The notes under the pieces were generated by a model that was given only the letters and a program-made list of their open reading frames with translations, had not been told where the DNA came from and did not search any database. This document shows, in pieces, positions 29,904-31,065 of a stretch of 31,065 nucleotides of DNA. Numbering within the stretch: position 1 is the stretch's first letter; each line of letters starts with the position of its first letter. The position numbers and the translations under genes were made by a program. The DNA lies in contig JAURQB010000092.1 of the NCBI GenBank assembly GCA_030836365.1, positions 1 to 31,065 on the forward strand, in the 5' to 3' direction. The DNA comes from Bdellovibrionota bacterium. GTDB lineage: Bacteria; Bdellovibrionota; Bacteriovoracia; Bacteriovoracales; Bacteriovoracaceae.

Positions 29904-31065
29904 TGCGGACGTTTAATTTTAAAAATAATAAAATCATCTCCTTTTTTACGACTCTATGTATTTTGTTTAGCTTATCGCTCACCGATATGGTTCACGTGTC
30001 GCACCCGAGAGGTACCTCTTCTTTAGAAGGTCTATTACAAGGAGTGAGCAGGCATGAAAAAGATGCTTGTTTTGAGGAGCTGACTTGCGACGATAAAATT
30101 ATTCTCGCGCAGCTGATGCAGCAAGCTCAACAGTTACCGAAAAAATCATCGGCGCGAACGGCGTTAATTATTCTGGGAAGTGAATTAAAAAAGCTCGCTA
30201 AGGATAATTATCAATTAGAGCGCATTTCGATTGCGCTTAAGGCATCTCTTTTAAAGTTGAGTTTTCGGGAAAACCCGGATGATGTCCGAGAGTTGGCAAG
30301 AAAGCTTGAGTCTTCTCAGGAGCTTCACTCATATTTACAAAATTACCTAGCAAGTATTGAAGCGTTTTATGAAGTAATTAAAAAAATTAAAAAGAATCCG
30401 GTGGATTCCTATCTTTTGTACGCGCTGGCCGATAAAGAAAATTGGCAGGCAAAAACGCTGGCGCTTTTTGTTGATGTGCCAAACTTTAATAAAACGCCGC
30501 TTGGAGCAAGTCTTGAGTGGGTGCATACGGCCAGAGGTGATTTAATCACTCAATTTGAAAAAACCCTTGTTGATCTTGAAATAGAAGAGCGACATAGAGA
30601 GCGCTCTAGCTCGCTTTTGCGCCGACAGTTGCAAGATCAAATAGAGCAAACGGAGCAGGCCGTGATAGCGGCCGAGCGAACAGTGTTAGGCCAGGCGAAT
30701 TCCGCTAAAAAAATCTACCAAGCAGTGCTTAGCTCGACCATTGTTCTCGCCACCTGGGGAACGGCAGGCCCTTTAGTTTTTAGTGTTAACGGAGCTGGAC
30801 TTTTTCTCGCCGCCGATAGTGCGATTGATCTAAGTGAGAGTCTCATTGATGCCTATAGCGAAGGGGGCAACGGAGATTTTTACTGCTCTTACGCCCGAAA
30901 TAATCTCGCCAACTATGAATTAGAAAATGTTTTTATTAATGGGGCCATCGGTGGTGGCATGGCATTTGTGGCCACAGGTCTTCTTTCAACTATGCTTAAG
31001 TCCACAACAAAATGGGTGAAGGCCTCAGGCGCTCTTTTGGCCGGCGGCGCTTTTATTTACGGTGC
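29903..31065 (+). CDS. Exported or membrane hypothetical protein, 3' end outside window
   Basis: An open frame of 387 codons runs uninterrupted to the window edge, so the gene is cut at its 3' end. The N-terminus (RTFNFKNNKIISFFTTLCI, then LFSLSLTD) is a signal peptide or anchor. Residues about 30-260 are helical and charged (LAQLMQQAQQLPKKSSARTA, EIEERHRERSSSLLRRQLQ, a coiled-coil-like stretch). Then come hydrophobic Gly/Ala segments (VLSSTIVLATWGTAGPLVF, INGAIGGGMAFVATGLLS, GALLAGGAFIYG). No family is recognised. The ATG at 29903 lacks a Shine-Dalgarno site; an in-frame TTG at 29894 has AGGGA 8 bases upstream and may be the real start. GCC- and GCG-rich codon use matches neighbouring genes, supporting a real gene. 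Confidence 0.72.
   Translation, partial: MRTFNFKNNKIISFFTTLCILFSLSLTDMVHVSHPRGTSSLEGLLQGVSRHEKDACFEELTCDDKIILAQLMQQAQQLPKKSSARTALIILGSELKKLAKDNYQLERISIALKASLLKLSFRENPDDVRELARKLESSQELHSYLQNYLASIEAFYEVIKKIKKNPVDSYLLYALADKENWQAKTLALFVDVPNFNKTPLGASLEWVHTARGDLITQFEKTLVDLEIEERHRERSSSLLRRQLQDQIEQTEQAVIAAERTVLGQANSAKKIYQAVLSSTIVLATWGTAGPLVFSVNGAGLFLAADSAIDLSESLIDAYSEGGNGDFYCSYARNNLANYELENVFINGAIGGGMAFVATGLLSTMLKSTTKWVKASGALLAGGAFIYG

Noticed and set aside
29796..30026. 76-codon plus-strand frame from a GTG start
   Set aside because: It overlaps the longer, uninterrupted frame from 29903 in another phase and resembles no protein. The latter has a signal peptide and runs to the window edge.
1..31065. 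CRISPR array, phage module, toxin-antitoxin or defence island
   Set aside because: No spaced direct repeats of CRISPR type, no integrase, capsid, nuclease or transposase genes were found on either strand.

Overview
The window looks like a chromosomal segment of a Gram-negative, moderately AT-rich bacterium. The evidence is many signal peptides, a two-gene System II (CcsA/CcsB) cytochrome c maturation pathway, an outer-membrane-type beta-barrel protein, and a SWIB-domain protein with a long Lys/Ala tail. A member of the Bdellovibrionota (Bacteriovorax/Halobacteriovorax-like) fits the gene mix and codon style, but this is an inference from sequence alone. There are no rRNA or tRNA genes, no CRISPR array, no phage module and no intact insertion sequence.

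Layout. 1-2.5 kb: the 3' end of an unknown gene, a YqaA-like membrane protein and an exported unknown. 2.5-6.4 kb (minus): thiamine diphosphokinase-like, ccsB, ccsA. 6.5-8.7 kb (plus): an unknown, a small periplasmic cytochrome c, a GNAT acetyltransferase and the SWIB/histone-like protein, closed by a strong terminator. 8.75-11.0 kb (minus): a tight three-gene unit of an exported unknown, a VanX-like D-Ala-D-Ala dipeptidase and a DUF952 protein.

11.2-20.05 kb (plus): a catabolic block. The first three genes are the core of the URC pyrimidine-degradation pathway (URC1 GTP-cyclohydrolase-II-like, URC4/DUF1688, uracil phosphoribosyltransferase). They are followed by an unusually long PutA, ProC and a DUF4442 hot-dog protein. 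Together they could recover carbon and nitrogen from nucleic acid and protein, which would suit a predator or scavenger. The divergent promoter region in front of this block holds two clean dyad sequences.

20.1-24.1 kb (plus): a TPR protein, a NIF3-family metal protein, a TPR plus beta-barrel outer-membrane candidate, and a small exported partner whose start overlaps the preceding stop. 24.1-27.0 kb: a LysR regulator divergent from an exported Kazal-like protease-inhibitor protein, with a perfect 7-3-7 dyad between them, then an exported alpha/beta hydrolase. 27.1-29.4 kb (minus): a large exported protein with a Gly/Ser-rich tail. 29.4-29.9 kb is the only long non-coding stretch; it carries a 16-bp perfect palindrome, a minus-strand terminator and a possible small inverted-repeat element. 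From 29.9 kb to the window end runs a further exported or membrane protein, cut by the window edge.

No wholly new multi-gene system is demonstrated. The best leads are the bacterial URC cluster with its candidate operators, the SWIB plus Lys-rich-tail chromatin-like protein, the LysR/Kazal pair, and the element-like structure at 29.6-29.9 kb.
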